Source: Aliiglaciecola sp. LCG003
GTDB lineage: Bacteria; Pseudomonadota; Gammaproteobacteria; Enterobacterales; Alteromonadaceae
Reading direction: 5' to 3'
Assembly: GCF_030316135.1 (NCBI RefSeq)
Contig: NZ_CP128185.1
Coordinates: 3,286,001-3,350,000 of the forward strand
DNA length: 64,000 nucleotides
The notes below the pieces were generated by a model. The model was not told the DNA's origin. It ran no database searches and saw only the letters and a list, made by a program, of their open reading frames with translations. Position numbers and translations under genes: made by a program. Positions 1 to 6,830 of the stretch are shown here, one piece after another (position 1 is the stretch's first letter; every line of letters begins with the position of its first letter).

Positions 1-317
1 ATTTTAGCAATTTCACTAATCTGAGAATCAGATAAATAGGCGCTAACAGCACTAATTATCGGGAACTCGCGCGATACTACACCACCGGCATTTTCCACTA
101 CAGCAACAAGCGCATCACGACTTAAGCCTTGTAGAATATAAGACTGTTGTTGGTTTACTTGCTGTTGGCGCACTGTCATTTGGGTCGTGCTCACCGACTG
201 GGTAAAGAACGGTACACTTGATGCGTTCGATTGTGATGTCACTAACACAGCGGAAACACTGGTAACCAGTGATAACGCTCCGACAACCAATGTTTTTCTA
301 TCTGTAAAAAAGCTCAT
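1..317 (-). CDS. N-terminus of a secreted subtilisin-like (S8) protease, partial
   Basis: The frame is open from an ATG at 317 to the left window edge (105 codons seen), and the gene continues outside. A GGAG ribosome binding site lies 7-8 bases upstream of the ATG. Residues 1-27 form a signal peptide (charged SFFTDRKT, then a hydrophobic LVVGALSLVTSVSAVLV run). Residues about 60-105 read like an I9-type propeptide of S8 proteases (YILQGLSRDALVAVVE, then VVSREFPIISAVSAYL). The catalytic domain is not in the window, so the protease call rests on the propeptide alone. It is divergent from the GspC-like gene, which would suit a type II secretion substrate, though that link is inference. Confidence 0.6.
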   Translation of the reverse strand, partial: MSFFTDRKTLVVGALSLVTSVSAVLVTSQSNASSVPFFTQSVSTTQMTVRQQQVNQQQSYILQGLSRDALVAVVENAGGVVSREFPIISAVSAYLSDSQISEIAK

Positions 318-808
318 TTTCACTACTCCATAGCGCAATTATATTAAATATTGCATTTTCATTAATCAACTGACTTGATAATGCAGTTTTAATGCCAACT
401 TTATGAATGTAGATATGCTGTTGATTTATAATTATTTATTTTTAACTTGAGGACTTAAAGTTAAAATATGAAAGACCTGAGTTAAAATATGGTGCGCCAC
501 AAAAAATAAACGTCATATTTTAAGTCTATTTTAATAGTGGAATTAAATTACCTTTGATTTTATGCAATTGCTTGAAGGTAGCTTCAATATACCTTGATAG
601 CCAACCAGCGAATATTAACCATCCCTAGCCATTATCAGAAAGGTACATCTAGGCAATTAGTATTGTCGTACTCCTTATCATCGGTTGTTAAAGTTGATCA
701 AGCAGTCAACAGCATAGATAAAGGTGTTAATGATAAATAAAGCATTGTACCAAGAAGCGGTCCTCGTTATCCTTTTAGCTAAATATAACAGCCGCTAAAG
801 AGATCCAA
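318..808. other. Divergent intergenic region
   Basis: This 491-base AT-rich stretch separates the protease gene (minus) from the GspC-like gene (plus). It must hold both promoters, but I could not pick out a convincing -35/-10 pair. A short direct repeat, AGTTAAAATATG, occurs twice about 14 bases apart near 468-495. I see no gene. Confidence 0.4.
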
Positions 809-1648
809 ATGAGCGATAGCCCCAATTCTAACAGTAAATTAATTTTATCTGCACTCGCCTTGGCAATAGCTATCTTGGCTTACTTTATGTTTTTCAATGA
901 CAGTCGAGCACCGATTGAATTGACTGAAGAAGCCAAGTTGATTACCCAAGATAGAGGCAAAAAAGCAGTTGACGTTGTACAGCAAGCATCGTCAAGCCAA
1001 GCAGTGAGTAATCCACTTGATCTTAAAAGCCTCATAGTGACGCCATTAGATTTAACCTTGTTAGGTGTGGTTAGCAGTGATAAGCAACATGAGTCCTCTG
1101 CAACTATTCAGTCTCGGTTGCAAGTTCGCACGTATTTCATCGGCGACCAAATTGCGTACACCAATGCCACTTTGATAGAAATACGCAGTGATCGGGTTGT
1201 GATTTTGAATCAAGGTGATAAACAAGTATTGCTGATACGTGGCTCCGCTAATTCAACCACCAACAATCAGTCAGATAGCGCCGAAAAAACAGCTCCACAA
1301 GGTATAAGAAATAATGATATTAGTTCATCTTCCCTAGCCCTAAGTATTGGGAATCGTCCAAAACGACTTGAACACATAGTGATTTTGTTAGGAAATCAAA
1401 CTAATGGCAACGGACTTATAGTTTCCCCTGGTTTAAATCCCAAACTATTTAAATCGGCTGGATTTAAAGAAGGTGACCTGTTACAAAAAGTGAATGGTTT
1501 TGATGTGGACAGCGAGGACGGGTTAAATAGCATTCAGCAGACGATAGAAAACGCACAGACATTGGTATTTAGCGTACTTAGAGGTGGTAAGATCATTACT
1601 CTATATTTGGATATTCCTTCGGAAAATCTTGAACTCAAACTAAATTAA
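809..1648 (+). CDS. GspC-like type II secretion inner-membrane protein
   Basis: The 279-residue protein has the GspC plan. A short cytoplasmic N-terminus is followed by one membrane segment (residues about 11-30). A linker leads to an HR-like beta domain (about 75-145, with PLDLTLLGVV and YFIGDQIAYTNATLIEI). An Asn/Ser-rich linker follows, and then a PDZ-like domain (about 195-275, with GLIVSPGLNPKLFKSAGF, EGDLLQKVNG and FSVLRGGK). In the family, GspC links the outer-membrane secretin GspD to the inner-membrane platform. The ATG has an AAGAGA site upstream. No gspD or other gsp gene is adjacent, so this copy is an orphan or separated from its operon. Confidence 0.75.
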   Translation: MSDSPNSNSKLILSALALAIAILAYFMFFNDSRAPIELTEEAKLITQDRGKKAVDVVQQASSSQAVSNPLDLKSLIVTPLDLTLLGVVSSDKQHESSATIQSRLQVRTYFIGDQIAYTNATLIEIRSDRVVILNQGDKQVLLIRGSANSTTNNQSDSAEKTAPQGIRNNDISSSSLALSIGNRPKRLEHIVILLGNQTNGNGLIVSPGLNPKLFKSAGFKEGDLLQKVNGFDVDSEDGLNSIQQTIENAQTLVFSVLRGGKIITLYLDIPSENLELKLN

Positions 1649-1686
1649 TTTTTATACCTAAACCCGTATTAATAGGTTAACTCGAT

Positions 1687-1709
1687 AATCAGCAACTGGG
1701 TTGCTGATT
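1687..1709 (+). terminator. Hairpin after the GspC-like gene
   Basis: A perfect 9-bp stem (AATCAGCAA / TTGCTGATT) with a 5-base loop lies 38 bases after the GspC-like stop codon. No U-tract follows, so intrinsic termination is uncertain. It may instead protect the 3' end. Confidence 0.4.
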
Positions 1710-1870
1710 GTTGGCAAAATGGCAAAAACAGTTTTTGTTAAGATAAGCTGTTTGCAGTAACAGGTTAGTTTATTAATGCCATGCATAAAGGGTTAAGTTT
1801 GGAAACAAGATATAATTAAGAGGAGAAGTGCTAAGAAAAGTGTTTGAGAAAATTTGTAATTCGTAACTAA

Positions 1871-1898
1871 ATTTTGCAGAAAAATATTTCTGCAAAAT
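1871..1898 (-). terminator. Probable terminator of the His-Leu tRNA unit
   Basis: A perfect 12-bp inverted repeat (ATTTTGCAGAAA / TTTCTGCAAAAT, 4-base loop) lies 45 bases past the 3' end of tRNA-Leu on the transcribed strand. The U-rich side is short (AAAATTTAG), so the call is moderate. It is the only strong hairpin downstream of the tRNA pair. Confidence 0.5.
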
Positions 1899-1942
1899 CA
1901 ATCACTATCCCATTATTTAATATACACAAGATACAAAATAAA

Positions 1943-2027
1943 TGGTGCGGAAGGAGAGACTTGAACTCTCACGCCGTGAAGCACTGGAACCTAAATCCAG
2001 CGTGTCTACCAATTCCACCACTCCCGC
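1943..2027 (-). tRNA. tRNA-Leu (anticodon UAG)
   Basis: The 85-base cloverleaf includes an encoded CCA at 1943-1945. The acceptor GCGGGAG pairs with the 3' arm. The anticodon stem CTGGA/TCCAG encloses the loop TTTAGGT, giving anticodon TAG. A long variable arm, as expected for a class II tRNA, precedes the T arm (GAGAGTTCAAGTCTCTC). It lies 3 bases after tRNA-His on the same strand, so the two are co-transcribed. Confidence 0.95.
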
Positions 2028-2030
2028 GAG

Positions 2031-2106
2031 TGGGGTGGACGATGGGGTTTGAACCCACGACCGCCGGAATCACAATCCGGAGCTCTACCAACTGAGCTAC
2101 GCCCAC
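2031..2106 (-). tRNA. tRNA-His (anticodon GUG)
   Basis: This is a 76-base tRNA with encoded CCA (2031-2033). The anticodon stem CCGGA/TCCGG holds the loop TTGTGAT, giving anticodon GTG. The base before the 5' end (2107) gives the extra G-1 typical of histidine tRNA. It is first in the two-gene His-Leu unit and has a strong promoter about 110 bases upstream. Confidence 0.95.
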
Positions 2107-2214
2107 CACTCTGTAACGCTGCATATCTTAATAAACTTATTTTTAACCTTTATTTTAAAACCCTACAGGCCTTTAAATCTAAGGCTTTTATATTTCAAAT
2201 CCGTTCACCTCGAC

Positions 2215-2253
2215 AGCGGGCGGTATGTTATATACTGACATATATGATGTCAA
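2215..2253 (-). promoter_or_regulatory. Strong promoter for the His-Leu tRNA unit
   Basis: On the minus strand there is TTGACA (2253-2248), a 17-bp spacer and TAACAT (2230-2225). A GC-rich discriminator, ACCGCCCGC, follows, typical of stringently controlled stable-RNA promoters. A 6-bp inverted repeat, TGACAT/ATGTCA (2236-2252), overlaps the -35 and spacer and could be an operator or chance. The His-Leu pair can therefore be transcribed independently of Pro-Arg. Confidence 0.75.
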
Positions 2254-2385
2254 ACAATTAATGCATATATCATCAATATTTTTGCTGTTCGCTCACACCC
2301 CATACAACATTTTTCATTCCCTTAACAAAATTGATTACTTGTTAGTCGTTTTTCAATGCTAAGGACCAGCGCCCATTCATTGCAT

Positions 2386-2602
2386 CATTACATGGACCAT
2401 CATTACATGGACAGCTAAACATCATTACATGGACAGCCATGTTAACGACTCTATGCCATTACATGGACAGCCATGTTAAGAACCATTACATGGACCATTA
2501 CATGGACAGCCATGTTAAAGACCACATTACATGGACAGCCATGTTAAAGACCATACCATCATCATTACATGGACCATACCATTACATGGACAGCCATGTT
2601 AA
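2386..2602. repeat. Short-repeat array (nine CATTACATGGAC copies) between tRNA units
   Basis: CATTACATGGAC occurs nine times, starting at 2386, 2401, 2423, 2457, 2484, 2496, 2525, 2563 and 2580. Five copies (2423, 2457, 2496, 2525, 2580) extend to a 23-bp unit containing the small hairpin ACATGG-ACAG-CCATGT. Two of these are followed by the same CGACTCTAT. The other copies are truncated after GGAC or GGACAGC. Spacing is irregular, with no unique spacers of constant length. An 85-codon open frame runs through the array (2439-2696) but encodes only the repeat, so it is not a gene. The array resembles a REP/BIME-type element and shares the core CATTACATGGACAG with the array at 17.5-18.2 kb. Confidence 0.9.
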
Positions 2603-2870
2603 CGACTCTATAAGGACAGGCTTGCTTTGTATGTGGCAAACAGGGTTAAGCTGCAGAGGGTACTGCGAAAAAACAAACTGTCAAAAGGTGTTCTGAGTTC
2701 ATACGGGAACTATCGGTAGGCAATACAAATAGAAACCTTGCCAAAAGGTAATAAGACAAACCGCTGGCATTTGTTTCAAATTATCAATGTGAGAGTAAAA
2801 TTAGAAAGCTTTGATAGAATAAATCTGAGTGTAACAAAGGAATAATTACGATACCGACCAGCCGGTTCGC
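2603..2870. other. Spacer between the repeat array and tRNA-Arg
   Basis: No gene is supported. A weak 5-bp hairpin (CCAGC/GCTGG) sits directly at the tRNA-Arg 3' end and may help end the Pro-Arg transcript. The tract CAAAAGGT recurs at about 2682 and 2741. Otherwise it is AT-rich filler. Confidence 0.4.
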
Positions 2871-2947
2871 TGGCGCGTCCGGCAGGATTCGAACCTGCGA
2901 CCACCCGCTTAGAAGGCGGGTGCTCTATCCAGCTGAGCTACGGACGC
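2871..2947 (-). tRNA. tRNA-Arg (anticodon UCU)
   Basis: This is a 77-base tRNA with encoded CCA (2871-2873). The acceptor GCGTCCG pairs with the 3' arm. The anticodon stem CCCGC/GCGGG holds the loop CTTCTAA, giving anticodon TCT. The T arm reads GCAGGTTCGAATCCTGC. It follows tRNA-Pro by 26 bases and is the second gene of that unit. Confidence 0.95.
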
Positions 2948-2973
2948 TCGACGAATCGATACAGAAACAAAAG

Positions 2974-3050
2974 TGGTCGGTGAGACAGGATTCGAACCTG
3001 CGACCCCTTGGACCCAAACCAAGTGCGCTACCAAGCTGCGCTACTCACCG
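2974..3050 (-). tRNA. tRNA-Pro (anticodon UGG)
   Basis: This is a 77-base tRNA with encoded CCA (2974-2976). The anticodon stem CTTGG/CCAAG holds the loop TTTGGGT, giving anticodon TGG. It starts with CGGTGAG, as bacterial proline tRNAs commonly do. It is the first gene of the Pro-Arg unit, about 35 bases downstream of a near-consensus promoter. Confidence 0.95.
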
Positions 3051-3080
3051 ACTTACGTAGAAACAAATCCTCATCTCTAC

Positions 3081-3118
3081 GGGGCGCGAATATTACCGAG
3101 TTGAACTTACCTCGTCAA
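3081..3118 (-). promoter_or_regulatory. Strong promoter for the Pro-Arg tRNA unit
   Basis: On the minus strand there is TTGACG (3118-3113), a 17-bp spacer and TAATAT (3095-3090). A GC-rich discriminator, TCGCGCCCC, follows. This is the usual architecture of growth-rate-regulated tRNA promoters. Transcription would start near 3083. Confidence 0.8.
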
Positions 3119-3212
3119 ACACTTTTTTAAATAAAATTATCAGATGCTTATTTTTAGCTCAATTTGATTAATAAGCGAACCAATTCGGCCTTTATAAGCC
3201 AAGTTCACGGTA

Positions 3213-3473
3213 CTATTTAAGTAATTCGTGGGTTGCTGGCAATTTATTTTTAATCCACACAGCCAGGCGATGTTTCATACTCAATAAATCTTCAGAATCT
3301 GACGCCAATGGCGCTACCAGTCGATCCTTGACTAACAATCGATAGATTATCTCTACTTTTTCTTTCTGCCCCATAGTTTCATTAAAGCCAGTGTAACCCC
3401 TATTCTTAGCATAGGTTTCACCTACACTCAACGCGAGCTTCATTAATTGTTGTTCATTTTTTAATTTTTTCAC
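3213..3473 (-). CDS. DUF5062 family small protein
   Basis: An 86-residue basic, soluble, probably helical protein (MKKLKNEQQLMKLAL start; KHRLAVWIKNKLPATHELL end). I recognise it as the DUF5062 type seen in Vibrio and Alteromonadales; its function is unknown. It lies 14 bases downstream of the YgjV-like gene on the same strand, so the two may be co-transcribed. It has no cysteines, signal peptide or membrane segment. Confidence 0.7.
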   Translation of the reverse strand: MKKLKNEQQLMKLALSVGETYAKNRGYTGFNETMGQKEKVEIIYRLLVKDRLVAPLASDSEDLLSMKHRLAVWIKNKLPATHELLK

Positions 3474-3487
3474 TTTGGCTTCCGCGG

Positions 3488-4126
3488 CTAATGATTAGTT
3501 GTCTTATCGTAAGACCATATACCATTCTTGTTTGGAGAAAAACCCAGTTGCATTAAGTAGTCCTCATGATCCACGCTATCAGCTTTGGCCAGAATGTGTT
3601 GATATTCGGACACCTTCTTCAACTGCTGCCCTTCGCCAAGGACAAATTGGCCTAATCGACAATCTCGATATGCTGGAATCACAAAATCAAAATCTACCAT
3701 AAAGTTGTTATCACCGGTTGGATAACCTGATAGCAAGCCTACCACTTCTGTATTTTCCATCATGAAATAAAATTGTCGGTCTGGCTGGTTTATCCTTTTA
3801 AAGAAACGGGGAAACAATTCGGAAACTTCTTGACGATGATAATCTAAGAAAAAATCCACATAATTCGATGGCATGCTCACTTCCAGTACCGAAAAGTGTT
3901 GCTCGGCCTGCAGTAACATCTTGCGTAAATACACCACATTTGTGATAGCGATAAAACCATTTAATATCGCAACAGGAGCGGCACCAATAATAATTCCATA
4001 GACACAAAACGACGATGCACCAAATAGATTGAACCAACGCAATTTAATAATTGAGCTACGTGTGAGTGAATATGCAATGATTGCAGACGCACAGTAACCA
4101 AATATTTCAACACCTGACAATTCCAA
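3488..4126 (-). CDS. YgjV-like inner-membrane protein with GNAT-like C-terminus
   Basis: The 212-residue protein has two parts. Residues 1-70 carry about three hydrophobic segments (VEIFGYCASAIIAYSL, WFNLFGASSFCVYGIII, AILNGFIAITNVVYL) resembling the YgjV inner-membrane family. Residues about 85-208 are soluble; they resemble an acetyltransferase (GNAT) fold, with a beta-strand pair, FVIPAYRDCRLGQFVLGEG, and LMQLGFSPNKNGIWSYDK at the end. The substrate is unknown. The acetyl-CoA loop is not a clean match to the GNAT consensus (R-x-x-G/A-x-G/A), so activity is uncertain. Confidence 0.6.
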   Translation of the reverse strand: MELSGVEIFGYCASAIIAYSLTRSSIIKLRWFNLFGASSFCVYGIIIGAAPVAILNGFIAITNVVYLRKMLLQAEQHFSVLEVSMPSNYVDFFLDYHRQEVSELFPRFFKRINQPDRQFYFMMENTEVVGLLSGYPTGDNNFMVDFDFVIPAYRDCRLGQFVLGEGQQLKKVSEYQHILAKADSVDHEDYLMQLGFSPNKNGIWSYDKTTNH

Positions 4127-4391
4127 CTCCGAATTCCTTAATCAATAAAATCCGGCCTATTCTAATCGTTTCTAAGCGAAACGTCTTAGCAATGCGCAAT
4201 AAGTTTTAATTGGTGTAAGACTATTTCTGTTGATATCTAGTGTTGTATCAATGAAAAACCTTGAAAAATGTTGTTGAGGACTTGGATACCACTTTACATA
4301 AATATAAACGCATAAATTTCCGTCAGGCGATTGCGATATTTAGCTTGGTTATGGGACAATACCATCACTCTCACTTGCCAAAGTTGTACGC

Positions 4392-5246
4392 ATGCCAGCT
4401 CAAATCATAAATGGAAAGTCAATCGCCAAACAGGTCCGCGAGAATGTCGCCGCTCAAGTCGAAGCCATAACTGCGGCAGGCAAACGAGCACCCGGTCTGG
4501 CGGTTATTAAAGTGGGTCAAGACCCTGCCTCCGGCGTATATGTAGCGAATAAGCGCAGAGCATGCGAAGAAGTCGGTTTCGTCGATAAGGCTTTTGATAT
4601 GCCTGCAAATACCACCCAACAGGATCTATTAGCCTTGGTAGATAAACTCAACCTTGATCCTGAAGTGGATGGTATTTTAGTCCAGTTGCCCCTACCTGCT
4701 GGTCTCAATGCTGATCAGGTATTAGAACGTATCCAGCCGAATAAAGACGTTGATGGCTTCCATCCATACAACATTGGTCGTCTGGTTCAGCGCATGCCTG
4801 CCTTAAGACCCTGCACCCCAAAAGGTATCATGACCCTTATCGAATCCACTAAGCGCCCTGCCAAAGGTTTAGATGCCGTTATTGTCGGTGCTTCCAACAT
4901 TGTTGGCCGCCCCATGTCATTAGAACTCCTATTGGCAGGTTGTACGGTGACAACATGTCATAAGTTTACCCAAGATTTGAAAAGTCATGTCGCCCGGGCC
5001 GATATTTTGGTAGTTGCAGTAGGTAAACCTGAATTTATCCCAGGGGATTGGGTTAAACCGGGCGCGATTGTGATCGATGTTGGTATTAATCGAAAGGCAG
5101 ATGGTAGCCTAGTTGGCGATGTTGAATTTGAGGCAGCAAAAGAACGTGCAGGCTGGATAACCCCAGTACCTGGCGGTGTAGGGCCTATGACAGTCGCCAG
5201 CCTAATTGAAAACACCCTTGAAGCCTACATTAAGTATCGTTACTAA
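4392..5246 (+). CDS. folD: Methylenetetrahydrofolate dehydrogenase/cyclohydrolase FolD
   Basis: FolD interconverts 5,10-methylene-, 5,10-methenyl- and 10-formyl-tetrahydrofolate using NADP, supplying one-carbon units for purines and formyl-Met-tRNA. The protein is full length (284 residues). It has Tyr50 and the catalytic Lys54 in [14 protein letters not shown], the substrate motif [18 protein letters not shown], the PCTPKG loop, the dinucleotide-binding [10 protein letters not shown], and the C-terminal [11 protein letters not shown]. The DUF1415 gene follows after 5 bases and is probably translated from the same mRNA. Confidence 0.97.
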   Translation: MPAQIINGKSIAKQVRENVAAQVEAITAAGKRAPGLAVIKVGQDPASGVYVANKRRACEEVGFVDKAFDMPANTTQQDLLALVDKLNLDPEVDGILVQLPLPAGLNADQVLERIQPNKDVDGFHPYNIGRLVQRMPALRPCTPKGIMTLIESTKRPAKGLDAVIVGASNIVGRPMSLELLLAGCTVTTCHKFTQDLKSHVARADILVVAVGKPEFIPGDWVKPGAIVIDVGINRKADGSLVGDVEFEAAKERAGWITPVPGGVGPMTVASLIENTLEAYIKYRY

Positions 5247-5251
5247 TATCG

Positions 5252-5806
5252 ATGAGTGTTTCTAGCAACCAAGACAAAGTCATATCCAGCACAGTCGCAT
5301 GGATCGATAAGGTAGTGATAGGGCTCAATTTTTGTCCTTTCGCAAAGCGTGAAGTTTTGCGCCAATCGGTCCGCTATCGATACCTAGCACATCCCTCTAT
5401 GGGACAATTAGTAGAAGCTCTTGAGTTTGAAGTTACCCATTTGCACAACGAGCCACAGACCGAAACCACTTTGATAATTTGTGCAGCAAGGTATGAAAGT
5501 TTTTTCGACTATCTCGATGCTTTGGAACGACTAGAAAATTGGATTGACGATAATGGCTATCGTGGTATTTATCAGATCGCTAGTTTCCACCCCGATTATT
5601 TCTTTGAAGGTGAGGATGCAGATTCTCCGTCGAATTTCACCAATCGCTCACCCTACCCTATGTTTCACTTACTTCGTGAAGAAAGTTTAGACCGAGCGAT
5701 TCGTGCCCACAAAGAGCCGCAGCAAATACCATTTGATAATATTGAAACCGCGAATCAAATCGGTCTGCTAGGGCTGCGAAAATTGTTACTAGCGTGCTTT
5801 AATTAG
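5252..5806 (+). CDS. DUF1415 family protein
   Basis: A 184-residue soluble protein with the DUF1415 hallmarks: VVIGLNFCPFAKRE near residues 21-34 (Cys28), and later IYQIASFHPDYFFEGE, SPYPMFHLLREES and a LGLRKLL end. The conserved Cys and His residues suggest metal or redox chemistry, but no function is established. It follows folD by 5 bases. It overlaps the 3' end of the convergent DUF4340 gene by 8 bases, so no terminator can fit between the two coding regions. Confidence 0.8.
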   Translation: MSVSSNQDKVISSTVAWIDKVVIGLNFCPFAKREVLRQSVRYRYLAHPSMGQLVEALEFEVTHLHNEPQTETTLIICAARYESFFDYLDALERLENWIDDNGYRGIYQIASFHPDYFFEGEDADSPSNFTNRSPYPMFHLLREESLDRAIRAHKEPQQIPFDNIETANQIGLLGLRKLLLACFN

Positions 5807-6830
5807 AGGGCGACTCACCCTCGTCAGTTGACATAGTTTGAGAAGCATCTATCCCTTTAGTTTGCTCAACAAAGTCAGCTAGCGTTCGACCTATCTGACC
5901 AGCATTGAAGCTAGATATTTGATATACCAACCCATCCCAGTAATCACCGCCCTGCCCGCCCAACGCGGTAAACATGATGTAATTTAGATGCTGTTCTTGC
6001 CGTAAAGATGCCTCTATAACAGTGCCATCAGACAACGAAATTTGAAATCCAGCGACAACAGGTAATTCCTGCCAAGTTGCAGAATCCACACCTAGAATTT
6101 TTTCAAAATCTAATGCCATCAGGTTAGTCACAAAACCATCTACGATAGAGTCATACTTTAGTGATTGTGCTGAGCTGAGATTAGTTAATTGAAACTGATA
6201 TTCTCCCCCAGATGATTTTATAATACTAAAACCCCCGTCACCTATACGCACCATTGAGTCTACCTGACTTACATCTATATTTAATATGGGCTGTTTCAGC
6301 CAGTCATATTGGTTACTTGGTAAATCAATAACTTTGTTTAACAGCCAAGTTTGGCTTTCATCGGTGAGTCTCACATATGAACCTTGGCCTGAACTTGCAT
6401 TTGCACCAATCAAAATACGATATTGACTGCCGCCGGCTCGTATCGAGACTTCAGTGGCCTGACTATCTGCTTGGGTGATATCCTGCAAGCCTAAGTGTTC
6501 ATAGTTTTCAGGCTTGGTGGTTTTAGCCTCGAATAAAATGGCGGTTGCGAGATTCTCAACCAGCTCGGCCAACCTAGCCTGTTCCATTGGATAATCAACC
6601 CCAACTTCATCTAAGGCCGTTATCCAATCTGAAGCTTTTTTTGTGGCGTTGAATACCCGTCCGCTTGGCTGTGTAACTTCGATAAAATCAATGTTGGCAG
6701 CTTGCTGTGTAAGGTTGGGAAACAATAATGCTCTAGTGGCTACCTGATTATTCGACTGTACAAGCAAGTAATAAATCGCTGCGCCAACCGTAGCTAATAT
6801 TGCTACTAGCGCAATAAGTTGCCTATTCAT
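5799..6830 (-). CDS. DUF4340 protein of a Gld-type ABC exporter
   Basis: The 343-residue protein has a single N-terminal membrane segment (residues about 4-24) and a large, probably periplasmic, beta-rich domain (QYRILIGANASSGQGSYVRL, TWLLNKVIDLP). DUF4340 proteins accompany GldG-like ABC components. This is the last gene of the four-gene operon, overlapping the GldG-like gene by 4 bases (ATGA). It probably forms the extracytoplasmic part of the complex with GldG; the substrate is unknown. Confidence 0.75.
   Translation of the reverse strand: MNRQLIALVAILATVGAAIYYLLVQSNNQVATRALLFPNLTQQAANIDFIEVTQPSGRVFNATKKASDWITALDEVGVDYPMEQARLAELVENLATAILFEAKTTKPENYEHLGLQDITQADSQATEVSIRAGGSQYRILIGANASSGQGSYVRLTDESQTWLLNKVIDLPSNQYDWLKQPILNIDVSQVDSMVRIGDGGFSIIKSSGGEYQFQLTNLSSAQSLKYDSIVDGFVTNLMALDFEKILGVDSATWQELPVVAGFQISLSDGTVIEASLRQEQHLNYIMFTALGGQGGDYWDGLVYQISSFNAGQIGRTLADFVEQTKGIDASQTMSTDEGESPSN

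Noticed and set aside
1874-2261. Small genes over the tRNA-Leu/tRNA-His region
   Set aside because: They run antisense through clear tRNA cloverleaves.
2439-2696. Small coding gene in the tRNA spacer
   Set aside because: The frame encodes only the tandem repeat (MDSHVK-type tracts) and lacks a ribosome binding site; the open frame is a by-product of repeat periodicity.
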